Shown here: piece after piece, positions 11,460 to 24,920 of the stretch
Layout: every line of letters starts with the position of its first letter
How positions within the stretch are numbered: the stretch's first letter is position 1
The notes under the pieces: generated by a model
Databases searched by the model: none
Told to the model about the DNA's origin: nothing
Seen by the model: only the letters and a program-made list of their open reading frames with translations
Made by a program: the position numbers and the translations under genes
Source of the DNA: Carex sylvatica
Taxonomy: Eukaryota > Streptophyta > Magnoliopsida > Poales > Cyperaceae
NCBI GenBank assembly: GCA_964058845.1
Contig: CAXKVR010000166.1
Location: forward strand, 1-64,000
Reading direction: 5' to 3'
Length of the DNA: 64,000 nt

Positions 11460-12590
11460 TTTTATTCTCTCTCAAATCGCCGAATTCTCCTCAAGTCAAG
11501 TCGGTAATAAATAAATATATAAAACGAAATAAATCTCTCCAGAGTACCTCTCCTTCTTAAGCTATCTCCGCGAATGCGACAATTCATGGATGTGAGATTA
11601 TATATTTCTTTTTTCTTCTTCTTATCCATGGTGTTTGCCTCCTCTTATGTACGATGTATGTTATGGTTGTTGGATATTAACTTAATTATATATTGTGGCC
11701 ATATTGGTACAAATATGAGAGTGAATGCATTTGGTGTTTGTTGTGAGTATTATGCATTTGGTGTTTGTTGTGTAAATTAAGTGACAATTTATTATTCTAT
11801 TGTGTGCATTAAAGGCCATCATTGTCCTATCTATCTAAGGATTACAAAAAGTTTCGAAGATATATTATATAAATACTTCTTGTATCTGTTATCATTTCCT
11901 AAGAAATTAATGGTATTCTTCAATTTGTAGTTCCAAGCTAGGATTCATATATATATATTGTCGTGTCGAAAAAACAATTTACCCTGGATGGAATCATGAC
12001 AAAGAAGATGTAATCAGGCCAATGGTACGTACGGTTGAATCGCCCGACTAAAAGCATAATTAACCATGGATTTTGACCGGATGTAATTAAGAAGATTATC
12101 TTTCTAATTAAGTAAAACAAATTTATAAATGTTCTTCTAAAGGGCGCAAAGGATCCAAGGTAGACCAGAATACGATGTGAATTGATGATTAATTTATTAC
12201 CTATCTATATCTTGACTTAATTAGGGTAGCAAATAGTTAATTGTATGATGCTTAGTTTCCAGTTTAGAATATTTACGTGAATATTTTGCTGTCTTAATTG
12301 GATCTCTAACAAGGTAAAATTAAATATGATATGCATTGTGAGCATTTGACATTAAATTAGGATTAATGTCTTTGATACAATGGTTAACTTTTATTTGTAC
12401 ATTTCTTTAATACTAGTAATAAGCCTCGCTTTGTTTAGGCAACGATAATTCAAATAAAGTATGAAAAATAAAACATAGTGCATATATATCATACAACAAA
12501 GCATTAAAATATTTGTATAATTAAACTAATATATATGAAACAAAAACAATATATAAGCTTGATTAGCACCTGATAAGCAAAAATTATACA
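11460..12590. other. AT-rich stretch, no gene seen
   Basis: A short unsupported frame encoding a hydrophobic start sits at 11574-11780, but its composition matches the flanks and it has no recognisable motif. Confidence 0.45.
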
Positions 12591-12599
12591 GTTGGAAGT

Positions 12600-13640
12600 G
12601 TTTAGGATTGCTAATGATTAAGGTTTGGCTTAAACTTGGCTCAGCTTGATAAGAGAAGCAAAATGATTCGGCTCTTAATTCGGCTCGATTTTGGAAAAAA
12701 GCTCGACTCAGCTCGGCTCATATAAACATTTGACTCGACTCGACTCGGCTCGCGAGCCCACTCATTATAACAGTACTTAACCTATTCATTCTAAATAGAT
12801 CTCGCTATTTGCGAGTAAAGTGGGTTGTGACAGTGTAATTAAATGAGACTACTTTTATCTTCCATTTTGTTACCCCTCCAGTACCTTAACGGGAATATTT
12901 CTTTGAAGTGAAGTGTGGTTTCTAGTACTATTAAATGGAAAGAAACAAGATGTTGAAAGATTAACTAGTAAAGGAGAGTCTTTGACGAGCTTTTGAGGGT
13001 GAAAACGGATCAAATACGGATCGGATAGTAATAAAACCATATTCGTATCCGTTTTTATTTTTCGGATACAGATACAAATCGAATATTAATCGGATACGAA
13101 TACGGATCGAATATTTTCACCCCCACATACAAATGACCGCTACTTCTTGACGAATGAAAGAAAAATAATTGGAAATGGTACGATGGGCATTGGACCAAAT
13201 TAGTCCATAATCATTTCAAACGGTCCGATTCTCAAAGATAAGTGAAAAAACCATCGAGATTCGTGCCATTTAAATTAACAAGCATCATTATGAAGATGGC
13301 CGGGTTTGAGTTGAAGTCGGACGAAATTTGATCCGATGCTGTTTACTATTATACTGGAAGGAAATAGCAAGCATGGGAAGATTGCTGTTAGCAAATAGAA
13401 GGCAGATTACTATTATACTGCAGAGAGCGATAGAAGGAAATCGAGTCGGTTCGCGAGCAGTTTACTATTATATTGGAGAGAACGAATCAATAATTTTGAC
13501 AAAATTTAGTTAATAGTTTAAAAATACGAGCCGGTTCGCGAACTCATGAGTCGAACTGAGTCAAGTGTTTATATGAGCCGAGCCGAGCCGAGTTTGGACT
13601 TTTCTCAGTTTCAAGTCGGATTCTTTTAACATCTTTAATT
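12600..13640. mobile_element. Oligomer-rich element (GGCTCGACT type) with nested CGGATA-type element
   Basis: Left part (about 12600-12770) iterates GCTCGACTCGG/GGCTCG. Right part (about 13525-13625) carries the complement GAGCCGAGCCGAG. Together they look like the two ends of one element. Inside, 12994-13124 is a separate small element starting GGGTGAAAACGGAT and ending TATTTTCACCCCC, filled with CGGATACGAAT words. Between them at about 13337, 13407 and 13456 the word TACTATTATACTG recurs three times. Confidence 0.5.
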
Positions 13641-14460
13641 TTTGGGATGTACAACAATTGCTAGAAAATAAAGTTTTTTTAAGGCAAACATATATATTCT
13701 AATTGACATGTTGCGAAAAAAGAATCATTTTTATTTTAAAAGTAAAATAATAAGAGGGAGACTAATATAAAAGACACTAAAATTTCATTTTATTGATGTT
13801 CAAATTTAAAAATTAAAACCAACTTAATTTTCATATATTAGTTTATAACTGTTTTTAATTTCTTTAATTATGAACTTTGTAATTGAGACGCTCCTAGTAC
13901 ATTTTGGTCATTATGACATAACATAACAAAACAAATCAAAAGTTTGTTAATAAAATCTTAATCCATGTAGAAATTTTGAAAATTTAAGAGTAATTCAATT
14001 GATAAGTTTAATCTCATACACTCTTCAAACATTCTTGAAAGATTTAATTATTCTCTTTTAATTTAAATTTTATTTATAATACTTGTTGTCATATAAAGAT
14101 AAATTCACAGTATTTGATTAATTTATCAAAAGAATCATGATACTGTGTGTTGCTTTAATATTTGAAATAAAATATTTGTTCTTTAGTAATATTTATATTT
14201 ACTAATAGCTACTTTAGAATTTCCTCTGTACTTATTTTGTTTAATAAATTTTTATTGATCCACAAATTTGTTTTTTCAAAAATAAAAATGAACCCGTTAA
14301 ATGAAAAATATTGTAAAAATTTTTTTAGGATTGATCAAAGTATATACTCCATAAATATTTGTAGTGTACATTACTGTCTTAAAAATATTATGAGCTATTT
14401 ATCAAACAGTATAACACTTGTATAAAGATGAATATTTAATTAAAATATCCGTAATGCATA
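13640..14460. other. AT-rich stretch, no gene seen
   Basis: No coding-like frame, no paired ends and no tandem structure seen. Confidence 0.5.
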
Positions 14461-14489
14461 AACATCTCCGAAGTATCTCGATTCTCCTC

Positions 14490-14676
14490 GAGTGCGTATC
14501 ATCTGAGATATCTGATATTTATTTTGTGTGACCGACGTGACCGGTTCCTATTTGGGGATAACGTAGGTAGCCAGTATCATTTAAGCTTAGAGATTCGTGC
14601 AGAACGTATTTCAACGGTTGTGATTTTTATAAAAATTAACGAGAGATATGAGGTACCTCAGAGGATGCGTATTCGA
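14490..14676. mobile_element. MITE, GTGCGTATC...GATGCGTATTC type
   Basis: GTGCGTATCATCTGAGATAT at the left is mirrored by GAGGTACCTCAGAGGATGCG at the right. It shares ends and the interior phrase AGATTCGTGCAGAA with the copy at 61088-61210. It abuts the first unit of the tandem array. Confidence 0.6.
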
Positions 14677-14689
14677 TATCTTGTCGTAT

Positions 14690-17600
14690 CTTTTCTCCGT
14701 ATCCTTTTTTCACCGCTTATTAATTAAAGAATATTATCACTGACACATTTTTCAATAAGAGACCGTCCCTCAAGTCGTGTTAAACAAGCTACCAGTAACT
14801 CTCTGTTCTTCAGTCCCTGTCCCTTCCCCAAATCTATTTTTCCTCGTCATTTTCCAAATTCATCTTGTACCGCGCCACAACCATTGAAGCATCGATTTCT
14901 CAGCCGCCATGAGTCGCGCATGGTGATTTGCCAACTCATCCGACGCTCTGTTCAACGGAAGACCAGATCTGGCAAGAAATACCGCTAGTATTTTTTTTTC
15001 TTCTTTTGCTCGTAGTCTTTTAATTTCAAGAAGCAAAAAAAACATTAAAAATACAAAATGTAGGTATTGGCTTAGATTTATGTTTGTTCTCTCAATTTAT
15101 TTCATTTTCGTTGTATTTCTTGATACTGAAAATTATTTTCTCGTAGATCTGTTCGTCATCTGGTGAAATCTATCATAGTATATTGTCATGAAAGTGTTCA
15201 GAGTAGGTTCGATGACCTACTTCGGTTCGACTTCGGTTTGAGCGGTGTATCGAGTTTTTATGCTTTTACGACATTTTTTCTGTGTAGGCATCATATGCAG
15301 AAATCTATCATAGTATACTGTCATTAAAGTGTTCAGAGTAGGTCCGATGACCTACTTCGGTTCGACTTCGGTTTGAGCGGTGTATCGAGTTTTTATGCTT
15401 TTACGAGATTTTTTTATGTGTAGACATTAAAGTGTTAAGAGTAGGTACTTCGGTTCGAGACTATCTGATTGCATCAAGATTCGTGCGGTCCGTATTAAAA
15501 TCTGTGCGCATCTGTATCAATTTTCGTGCGCACATATCTTAATACTAATCTTACGGTGCTAGAGCTAATTGAACCTAAAAGTAGGTGCAATGCCCCATCG
15601 GACCTACTCCGACCCCTTTCTCCGTATCCTTTTTTCACTGCTTATTAATTAAATAATAATTTCACTGACACATTTCCCAATAAGAGATCGTCCCTCTAGT
15701 CGTGTTAAACAAGCTACCAGTTACTCTCCGCTCTCCAGTCCCTGTCCCTTCCCCAAATTCATTTTCCCTCGCCATTTCCCAAATTCATCTTCTACCGTGC
15801 CTCAACCATTGAAGCATCAATTTCTCCGCCGCCATGAGCCGCGCACGGTGATTTGCCAACTCATCCGACGCTCTGTTCAATGGAAGGCCAGATCTGGCAA
15901 GAAATACCGCTAGTGTTTTTTCTTCTTCTTTTGCTCGTAGTCTTTTAATTTCAAAGAGCAAAAAAAACATTAAAAATACAAAATGTAGGTATTGGCTTAG
16001 ATTTATGTTTGTTCTCTTAGTTTATTTCATTTCCGTTATATTTCTTGATACTGAAAATTATTTTCTCGTAGATCTGCCCGTCATATAGTGAAATATATCA
16101 TAGTATACTGTCATGAAAGTGTTCAGAGTAGGTTCGATGACCTACTTCAGTTCGAGCGGTGTATCGAGTTTTTATGCTTTTACGATATTTTTTTCTATGT
16201 AGGCGTCATATGCAGAAATCTATCATAGTATACTGTCATTAAAGTGTTCAGAGTAGGTCCGATGACCTACTTCGGTTCGACTTCAGTTCGAGCGGTGTAT
16301 CGAGTTTTTATGCTTTTACGAGATTTTTTTCTGTGTAGAAATCAAAGTGTTCAGAGTTGGAACTTCGGTTCGAGACTATCCTATTGCATCAAGATTCGTG
16401 CAGTCCGTATTAAAATCCGTGCGCATCTGTATTAATTTCCGTGCGCACAGATCTTAATGCTAATCTTACGTTGTTAAAGCTAATTGAACCTAAAAGTAGG
16501 TGCAATACCCCATCGGACCTACTCCGACCCCTTTCTCCATATCCTTTTTTCACCGCTTATTAATTAAATAATAATTTCACTAACACATTTCCCAATAAGA
16601 GATCGTCCCTCTAGTCGTGTTAAACAAGCTACCAGTAACTCTCCGCTCTTCAGTCCCTGTCCCTTCCCCAAATTCATTTTCCCTCGCCATTTTCCAAATT
16701 CATCTTCTACCACGCAATGCCCCATCGGACCTACTCCGACCCCTTTCTCCATATCTTTTTTTCACCGCTATTTAATTAATTAATAATTTTACTGACACAT
16801 TTCCCAATAAGAGATCGTCCCTCTAGTCATGTTAAACAAGCTACCAGTAACTCTCTGCTCTCCAGTCCCTGTCCCTTTCCCAAATCCATTTTCCCTCGCC
16901 ATTTCCCAAATTCATCTTCTACCGCGCCTCTACCATTGAAGCATCGATTTCTCAGCCGCCGTGAGCCGCGCACGGTGATTTGCCAACTCATCCGACGCTT
17001 TCGTCATATAGTAAAATCTATCATAGTATACTGTCATGAAAGTGTTCAGAGTAGGTTCGATGACCTACTTCTGTTCGACTTCGGTTCGAGCGGTGTATCG
17101 ATTTTTTATGCTTTTACGAGATTTTTTTCTGTGTAGGCGTCATATGCAGAAATCTATCATAGTATACTGTCATTAAAGTGTTCAGAGTAGGTCCGATGAC
17201 CTACTTCGGTTCAACTTCGGTTCGAGCGGTGTATCGAGTTTTTATGCTTTTACGAGATTTTTTTCTGTGTAGACATTAAAGTGTTCAGAGTAGGTACTTC
17301 GGTTCGAGACTATCTGATTGCATCAAGATTCGTGCAGTCCGTATTAAAATCCGTGCGCATCTGTATCAATTTCCGTGCGCACAGATCTTAATGCTAATTT
17401 TACGGTGTTAGAGCTAATTGAACCTAAAAGTAGGTGCAATGCCCATCAGACCTACTCCGACCCTTTTCTCCGTATCCTTTTTCCACCGCTTATTAATTAA
17501 ATAATAATTTCACTGACACATTTCCCAATCAGAGATCGTCCCTCTAGTCGTGTTAAGCAAGCTACCAGTAACTCTCTGCTCTCCAGTCCCTGTCCCTTCC

Positions 17601-19715
17601 CCAAATCTATTTTCCCTCACCATTTCCCAAATTCATCTTCTACCGCGCCTCAACCATTGAAGCATCGATTTCTCAGCCGCCGTGAGCCGCGCACGGTGAT
17701 TTGCCAACTCATCCGACGCTCTGTTCAACGGAAGATCAGATCTGGCAAGAAATACCGCTAGTGTTTTTTTTTCTTCTTTTGCTCGTAGTCTTTTAATTTC
17801 AAGGAGCAAAAAAAAAATTAAAAATACAAAATGCAAGTATTGGCTTAGATTTATGTTTGTTCTATCAGTTTATTTCATTTCCGTTGTATTTCTTGATACT
17901 GAAAATTATTTTCTCGTAGATCTGTTCGTCATATGCTGAAATCTATCATAGTATACTGTCATGAAAGTGTTCAGAGTAGGTTCGATGACCTACTTCTGTT
18001 CGACTTCGGTTCGAGCGGTGTATCGAGTTTTTATGCTTTTACGAGATTTTTTTCTGTGTAGGCGTCATATGCAGAAATCTATCATAGTATACTATCATTA
18101 AAGTGTTCAGAGTAGGTCCGATGACCTACTTCGGTTCGACTTCGGTTCGAGCGGTGTATCGAGTTTTTATGCTTTTACGAGATTTTTTTCTGTGTAGATA
18201 TTAAAGTGTTCAGAGTAGGTACTTCGGTTCGAGACTATCTGATTGCATCAAGATTCGTGCAGTCCGTATTAAAATTCATGCGTATCTGTATCAATTTCCG
18301 TGTGCACAGATTTTAATGCTAATCTTTCGGTGTTAGAACTAATTGAACCTAAAAGTAGGTGCAATGCCCTATCGGACCTACTCCGACCCCTTTCTCCGTA
18401 TTCTTTTTTCACTGCTATTTAATTAATTAATAATTTCACTGACACATTTCCTAATAAGAGATCGTCCCTCTAGTAATGTTAAACAAGCTACCAGTAACTC
18501 TCCGCTCTCCAGTCCCTGTTCCTTCCCCAAATCCATTTTCCCTCGCCATTTCCCAAATTCATCTTCTACCGCGCCTCAACCATTGAAGCATCGATTTCTC
18601 AGCCGCCGTTAGCCACGCACGGTGATTTGCCAACTCATCCGACGCTCTGTTCAACGGAAGACCAGATCTGGCAAGAAATAACGCTAGTGTTTTTTTTTTC
18701 TTCTTTTGCTCGTAGTCTTTTAATTTCAAGGAGCAAAAAAAACATTAAAAATACAAAATGTAGGTCCAATGGGCATCGGACCTACTCCGACCCCTTTCTC
18801 CGTATCCTTTTTTCACCGCTTATTAATTAAATAATAATTTCACTGACACATTTCCCAATAAGAGATCATCCCTCTAGTCGTGTTAAACAAGCTACCAGTA
18901 ACTCTCCGCTCTCTAGTCCCTGTCCCTTCCCCAAATCTATTTTCCCTCGCCATTTCCCAAATTCATCTTCTACCGCGCCTCAACCATTGAAGCATCGATT
19001 TCTCAGCCGTCGTGAGCCGCGCACGGTGATTTGCCAACTCATCCGACGCTCTGTTCAACGGAAGACCAGATCTGGCAAGAAATACCGCTAGTGTTTTTTT
19101 TTCTTCTTTTGCTCGTAGTCTTTTAATTTAAAGGAGCAAAAAAAACATTAAAAATACAAAATGCAGGTATTGGCTTAGATTTATGTTTGTTCTATCAGTT
19201 TATTTCATTTCCGTTGTATTTCTTGATACTGAAAATTATTTTCTCGTAGATCTGTTCGTCATATGCTGAAATCTATCATAGTATACTGTCATGAAAGTGT
19301 TCAGAGTAGGTTCGATGACCTACTTCTGTTCGACTTCGGTTCGAGCGGTGTATCGAGTTTTTATGCTTTTACGAGATTTTTTTCTGTGTAGGCGTCATAT
19401 GCAGAAATCTATCATTAGTATACTGTCATTAAAGTGTTCAGAGTAGGTCCGATGACCTACTTCGGTTCGACTTCGGTTCGAGCGGTGTATCGAGTTTTTA
19501 TGCTTTTACGAGATTTTTTTCTGTGTAGACATTAAAGTGTTAAGAGTAGGTACTTCGATTCGAGACTATCCGATTGCATCAAGATTCGTGCAGTCCGTAT
19601 TAAAATTCATGCGCATCTGTATCAATTTCCGTGCGCACAGATCTTAATGCTAATCTTTCGGTGTTATAGCTAATTGAACCTAAACGTAGGTGCAATGCCC
19701 TATCGGACCTACTCC
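14690..19715 (+). repeat. Tandem array of a ~925-bp unit (seven units, three shortened)
   Basis: Using CACCGCTTAT/CACTGCT as an anchor, units begin at 14711, 15636, 16551, 16763, 17484, 18410 and 18814. The lengths are 925, 915, 212, 721, 926, 404 and about 900. Each full unit holds: a T/C-rich, 5'-leader-like part (CTCTCCAGTCCCTGTCCC); a GC-richer stretch with a five-codon frame (ATGAGCCGCGCACGGTGA); a purine/T-rich stretch; a ~135-bp internal repeat (CTATCATAGTATACTGTCAT) present two to three times; and, at the end, a reverse-oriented copy of the GTAGGTCC MITE. No long protein is encoded. Confidence 0.9.
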
Positions 19716-20800
19716 CAAATAGTCATTAAAAGCTTTGTGGATAGAGGCAGTACGAACTTAATATTGTCCTTCTTTTGTTTAAATTGAAACGATTCATATT
19801 TATTCTTTCATCTTTTAGTTTTAGGCTTTTACTGTAGTCTATTTTTGACGTCTCTTTTTTTATTGAGTGTTTATCTATTTGTAGTTACTTTATACCGTGT
19901 AGGTGTCATAGGCTGAAATCTTTCACAGTTAAATAGTACAATCACGTTTTTTCCAGACAAGATCAGGTTAAGAATCTCTGGAATTTCACTACTACCGTTA
20001 TTCTGGTTTTCTTTTAGCATACAATATGTTGTAGATTTCTCTATTTGAGTGGATGATGACATAATGTTACCAAATAGAATAACGTAACAAATAGGAGATC
20101 TTAATGCATCCTCAGAAGAACTTTTGCTCTTTTATTATCACCACTATGTTTCTAATATTGTTTTCCTTTATCGAGTGTTTTTTTTGTTTTTGGTTAGGAA
20201 AGAAGCACGAGGTTAGGAGTAGCCATTCATTCCAAATCTGTCATTTGTGTGGACTTGACTGATTGCAATGCCACGTAATAAGATGATGTTACAGTATAAA
20301 GAGGTATAGCCTTTTTCTTCTTCTAATTTCTGGTGCACTTTGGTAGCTGGTTATCATATTGTGCGAAACATTGACCTTTTGTTTAATTGACTTGTTGTTA
20401 TGTTGGCAAATCAGATCACGTGCCTGCTTTGTTTTAATTTGGGTTGTTTTTTGTTTTATGTTAGGAAACTAGCACGAGGATGCACTGCTTACAAAGCTAC
20501 TGAAGGTCTGCGTGAAAATAAAAATTAACATGGAAAATGTATTTCCCTAATTTGTCAGATCTATCACCTCTTGCCTTTAAATGAGAAGTTAGTCATGGCA
20601 ACAGGTGGCACCCCATAATACTTGCTAAATAGTTCTATACTGTCAGTAAAAAAATTGTTGGTGGAGGTAGTACAAAATTCTATGTTTCTTCTTTCTATCA
20701 AATAGAAATGGTTCATATCATTCTTTCTTCTTTTTTGTCGATTGTTTATCTATTTCCATGATCTTTCTACTTTATGTAGCTCTAAATTATTGAAACCAAA
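19716..20800 (+). repeat. Diverged ~905-bp duplication downstream of the array
   Basis: The stretch at about 19725-19890 (GGAGGCAGTACGAA-like, then TTATTCTTTCAT, GTTTATCTATTT) recurs at about 20630-20790 in worn form. Short pieces between (GGAAAGAAGCACGAGGTTAG at 20197 and GGAAACTAGCACGAGGATGC at 20464) also repeat each other. This could be the eroded continuation of the source locus of the array. No intact exon was proved. Confidence 0.45.
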
Positions 20801-21830
20801 TAACTTTGAACTTATGCCATGGATTTAAAAGAAAGATAAATGCTTGTTAAACGCATTAAAAAATTGATAATAAATAATTATTATTTCTTTCACTATGACT
20901 TGGGCAAATTGTGTGAATCACATGGAAATTTTCAAATTGATCAAATTTAAGTCTTATTTTTAAAACTTCAACCTTATTGCTCAAATGGATAAGAATTTCT
21001 CCTTGTATACCCATATATATAAATTTAAAAGAATGAAAAATATATTTTTTTTCCCTTCAATTAGTCTACTATCAAAATCAATGATACGTGAATTTCATTA
21101 AAACTAATTTTGTCACTCTTCAAAGAAACACATTAATATTATCAATCCCCACCGCAATATGCATGTGGGCACTTAACTAGTATACATAAATAGAGGCAAC
21201 AATTTGCTTCTTAAATTTGTTTTAAAAATTAGTTGAAGAAATTATTTTTCTAGCCAAAGTCAATTTCGAACCCAAACCGACAGCCCAAGTTTCTCTCTTG
21301 TATATTCACTATATGAATGCTACTTCCGTACTAACTTGTATATAGAGCGTATAGCGATATTTAACACAATAGTTGTGGGACAAACAATTGTGTGGAACAG
21401 GACATCCCGTCCATTTAATAGTATTAAAATGAGTGGCCTTTGGATGTCCTTGAGAAAGAAATTGCAATATGTATAGCTTGTATATCCATTTAATAGATCT
21501 GCTCATTCTTCAATCTAACTGCGCTAACGTCACAAATACCATGGACTAAAGATATAGATATGCGCTGAATTTTAATATCCGCTCTAGTCCGCGTCGTTTC
21601 TCCCTTCTCTGCCACGTGTCTCATATTCCCCTCCCTTCTTTAAATAAATTATTATTATATTACCATACCTAAGCTCTTGTTGTTTTAACAACTGTTATTG
21701 ATATATTACAAATTTAGTTTAACTAAAGTTAATTTTATTTGGATGGTAAATTTATTTAATTCGGGCCGGATATATTGAACTTAATTAGTATTTGTATTTT
21801 AAAGTTTATATGACTCGATTATCCGACAAT
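20800..21830. other. AT-rich stretch, no gene seen
   Basis: No coding-like frame longer than about 65 codons and no paired ends seen. Confidence 0.45.
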
Positions 21831-21834
21831 TATT

Positions 21835-22000
21835 CGTCTTGTATCCGTATCCGTTTAAGGAGAATTTGATTTTGAATTTTGATATACGTTTACTATCCGT
21901 ATCCGTATCCATATCCGTCTTCGTATCCGCTCATTATCCGACAGATGCGGATATGGTATCAGTATTATTCGCTCTATATCCGCTCTGTTTTCACCCCTAC
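21835..22000. mobile_element. Solo hAT-like end, TATCCG type
   Basis: Iterated TATCCGTATCCG words end at CTGTTTTCACCCCTA, the complement of a TAGGGGTGAAAACAG terminus. No opposite terminus is seen. It is related to the pieces at 12994-13124 and 40587-40770. Confidence 0.5.
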
Positions 22001-22314
22001 ATAAGGTCCATAAAACATCACACAATTAATATAATATCAAATAAAATATTTCTTAGATCTTTGTCTAAATAAATTATTATTATTTTTATTTAATTTTATT
22101 AAGTCAAAAAAATCAAAATAATATAATAACTTTTTTCTTTTGGACGGTAAATAAACTGCACACAATTATGACGACAAAATCATGTAATTACAATTAATAT
22201 TTATTTTTCATATTATAGTATGAGAAAGAAATTGCAATATGCATAGTTGATGTGTGAAAAAAAGTATACGACCAAGTTATCATTCAATTTAGAGTTCTAC
22301 ACTGAGACTAGGGC

Positions 22315-22440
22315 TGCAAACGAATCGAACTGAATCGAACTTACTCTAGTTTGAGTTTGAATTTGAATAAGATTCGAATCGAACTGGTTTGATTTGTTTT
22401 AGAACGAACTAATTTCGAATCAAATTAATTGCGAAATCTT
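22315..22440. mobile_element. Solo hAT-like end, TCGAAC/GAATCG type
   Basis: A CTAGGGCTGCAAACGAATCG terminus is followed by iterated GAATCGAAC and GTTTGAGTTTGAA words. A sister copy starts at 45646 (CTAGGGTTGCAAACGAATCC), similar over about 140 bases. Confidence 0.55.
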
Positions 22441-24915
22441 TCTGTTGCGTTAGCCATGTGGCTCATTGTGCAATATATCTTTTTATTAAAAGCAGGCTTG
22501 AATCTTGATAACTTCTTAAATTCACCTCCTCCACATTTTTCATTAACCTTTTCAATTCACACCTGCATATTGTGCCACACACCCTCCATGATTTTTTAGC
22601 ATTCAAATAACTATTAGAGGATCTGAGCCACTTATCAAAATCATATTTCAATCTCTGTCATTAATTATTAATTTTAATTTTATGCATATGTATCATATTG
22701 TTATCTGTGTAGGAATCTCAAAATTTAACAAATTGAATTAATTATGCAAATTGACAAATTTAGGCTAAGAGAAAGAAGGAAGAGTATGGGAAGGTGAAAA
22801 AGGCCGAGATGAGCATTTAAGTTATTAAAACAAAATTGTCAATGAAAGTGATATGGATCTCGATGAGCCCCAAATTGAACACTTGCTACAATCTGCCAAG
22901 GCAATTAGACATAATTGAGACAATTTAACCTATATGTATAAAAATAAGAATAATTAACGACAGTACTTGTGAATGGAGTTTTTATATAAATAATAAGATG
23001 AAGGACGTTTCTGTTATCTCTCACTTTCTAATATGCAAATAATTAAGCTACTTTTTGGTTTATTATGCAAAAGAAAATGAGGTATGATTATGTTATCTTT
23101 CACTTAATTAATATTTCTCGCATAAGACGTTACTGCCCTAATTACCTTATCAAACTTTGGTTATTAACTTATTATGCAAAAGAGTTCAGTTTTAGAAATG
23201 TTTCATAATACTTACTGACATTAAATTTTCTATAATGGTAAGTGATTTTTGTGGTCATTTTTATCTTTATTTGATTAATTTGTAGTAGGTTCTTCAGTTT
23301 TGGTACAAATTTAATTATTTCTATTTTTATCTTTATTTGATAAATTTTATCTTTTCTATAATGAGCTATATATCGCAACTAATCACACTTGAACAAGAAA
23401 AATATCTAAAGGAGACTCTCCGTGACGTACAAAATTTAATTCTATTAAGTATATCAACAATCTTGAATGACTTACGTACTATACTATAGAATGAACAAAT
23501 GCTTAATTTGTTTAGAGATTGATTATGCATCATTGATAGATTGTTACTTAATCTTTTATTTCTACATGTTTAAAAGATATAGAAGAAAATCTTAAAAGAG
23601 TATTTGGATCATATGATTTTCTACCTATTTAAAAGTAATACTAGAAATAACACGTGGCTTTTACCAATAGAAATAAGAGAGAGAAACCTTATACTAAATT
23701 CGTTGTCTCTTTCTCTAAATTAGCTAGTATCTGAATTTACTACAAGAAATGATGTTTTTTTTTCTTGATTGAAAATCAAAATTAGAAGGTTAATAAATTA
23801 ATTTTAATGCATTTATTTTTGTTTGATGCTTTTTTACCACTTGAGTCTATATAAAATTAGTTTCAAAATTTAAAATTTTTGCAGGTAGACGTATCACTCG
23901 TAAGGTAGACGAGTTTCAACAGTTGAATCCGATCCGATGAGCTTTAGATTTGAGTTCACAATGGGCTTGGTGAACTTAAGAACACCCTAGTTCTACTCAT
24001 ATTTATTTATCTAGCAATTCTTATCTTATTTTTATAATTCCGGCCCCTGTTGACGCTAACATCATTCATCAAAAGACGTGTGAGATGACCATGGTATGGT
24101 TACTCAAAAAATTTATTTTTTAGAAACAAAATTTAAAAAAATCAGAAAATAGATAGAAAAAAAAGTTCTATTATATTATTTGCAAATTAACTTTGTATTT
24201 ATAAAAATTAAAAATCTTCATGCTATTCAGATCTCCTCTATTTTTCTGTACTTTTACACCGAAGCTTTTTTGTTAAATAATCAAATGTAATGTATAAACC
24301 TAAATATTAAAAAAGATGAAATAAACTTATAGCATAAACTTTTTAAAACACATTTCTAGCGTTTAAGGAGGCCAGAAACTCTAAAAACACTAGTGTGCTC
24401 AAAGCTATATAAAAATCTTTATTTTTTTCTCACATTATTTTTTACACTCACAATATTCGAACTGTGTATTTAAATTTGTAAAATTCATGTTTTTATATGT
24501 AATCAAATTATCTTAACAATTTGTTAAAAGTGAGAGGCATTTCTATTTGCTCCAAAGTTATATACGTACTGGATGACCACACAAATTGTTGAGCTTTTAA
24601 CTCAATTTCTCTTCACAAATCAGCTCTATCTCCTTCAACTTGTGCCGATCACTTGCCATCAGTAAATGCTCAGTCATTTATGATGGCAATTTATGCTGAA
24701 GAGAAAAAAGATCTATGTAAATAAAATGAGTCTGGGGATAAAAATGTAACTCGGTAATTTTTTTTTCTGAATATCTCAGTAAATTTAATTATAATTTAAC
24801 ATAATATGTCTATATATCATGTATGTAGCTCTAAACTAGATGGCAATAAATTATATATATTTTTGTTTTATATATATCTGATAAGGTATGCATATAAATT
24901 AAGCATCACATTTAA
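22440..24915. other. AT-rich stretch, no gene seen
   Basis: Contains small local duplications near 23070-23170 and 23250-23340 (TTTTATCTTTATTTGAT twice). ACTACAAGAAATGATG at 23740 is weakly like a CACTA start, but no subterminal repeats follow. Confidence 0.45.
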
Positions 24916-24920
24916 TTTAT

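Noticed and set aside
14860..19100. Repeated 61-67 codon minus-strand frames (Ala/Leu/Arg-rich)
   Set aside because: They recur with the array unit. The frame is carried by the repeat and shifts or breaks in several units, with no selection-like pattern visible by eye.
23738..23760. ACTACAAGAAATGATG as a CACTA terminus
   Set aside because: No subterminal repeats follow and no partner end is near; a match this short is expected by chance.
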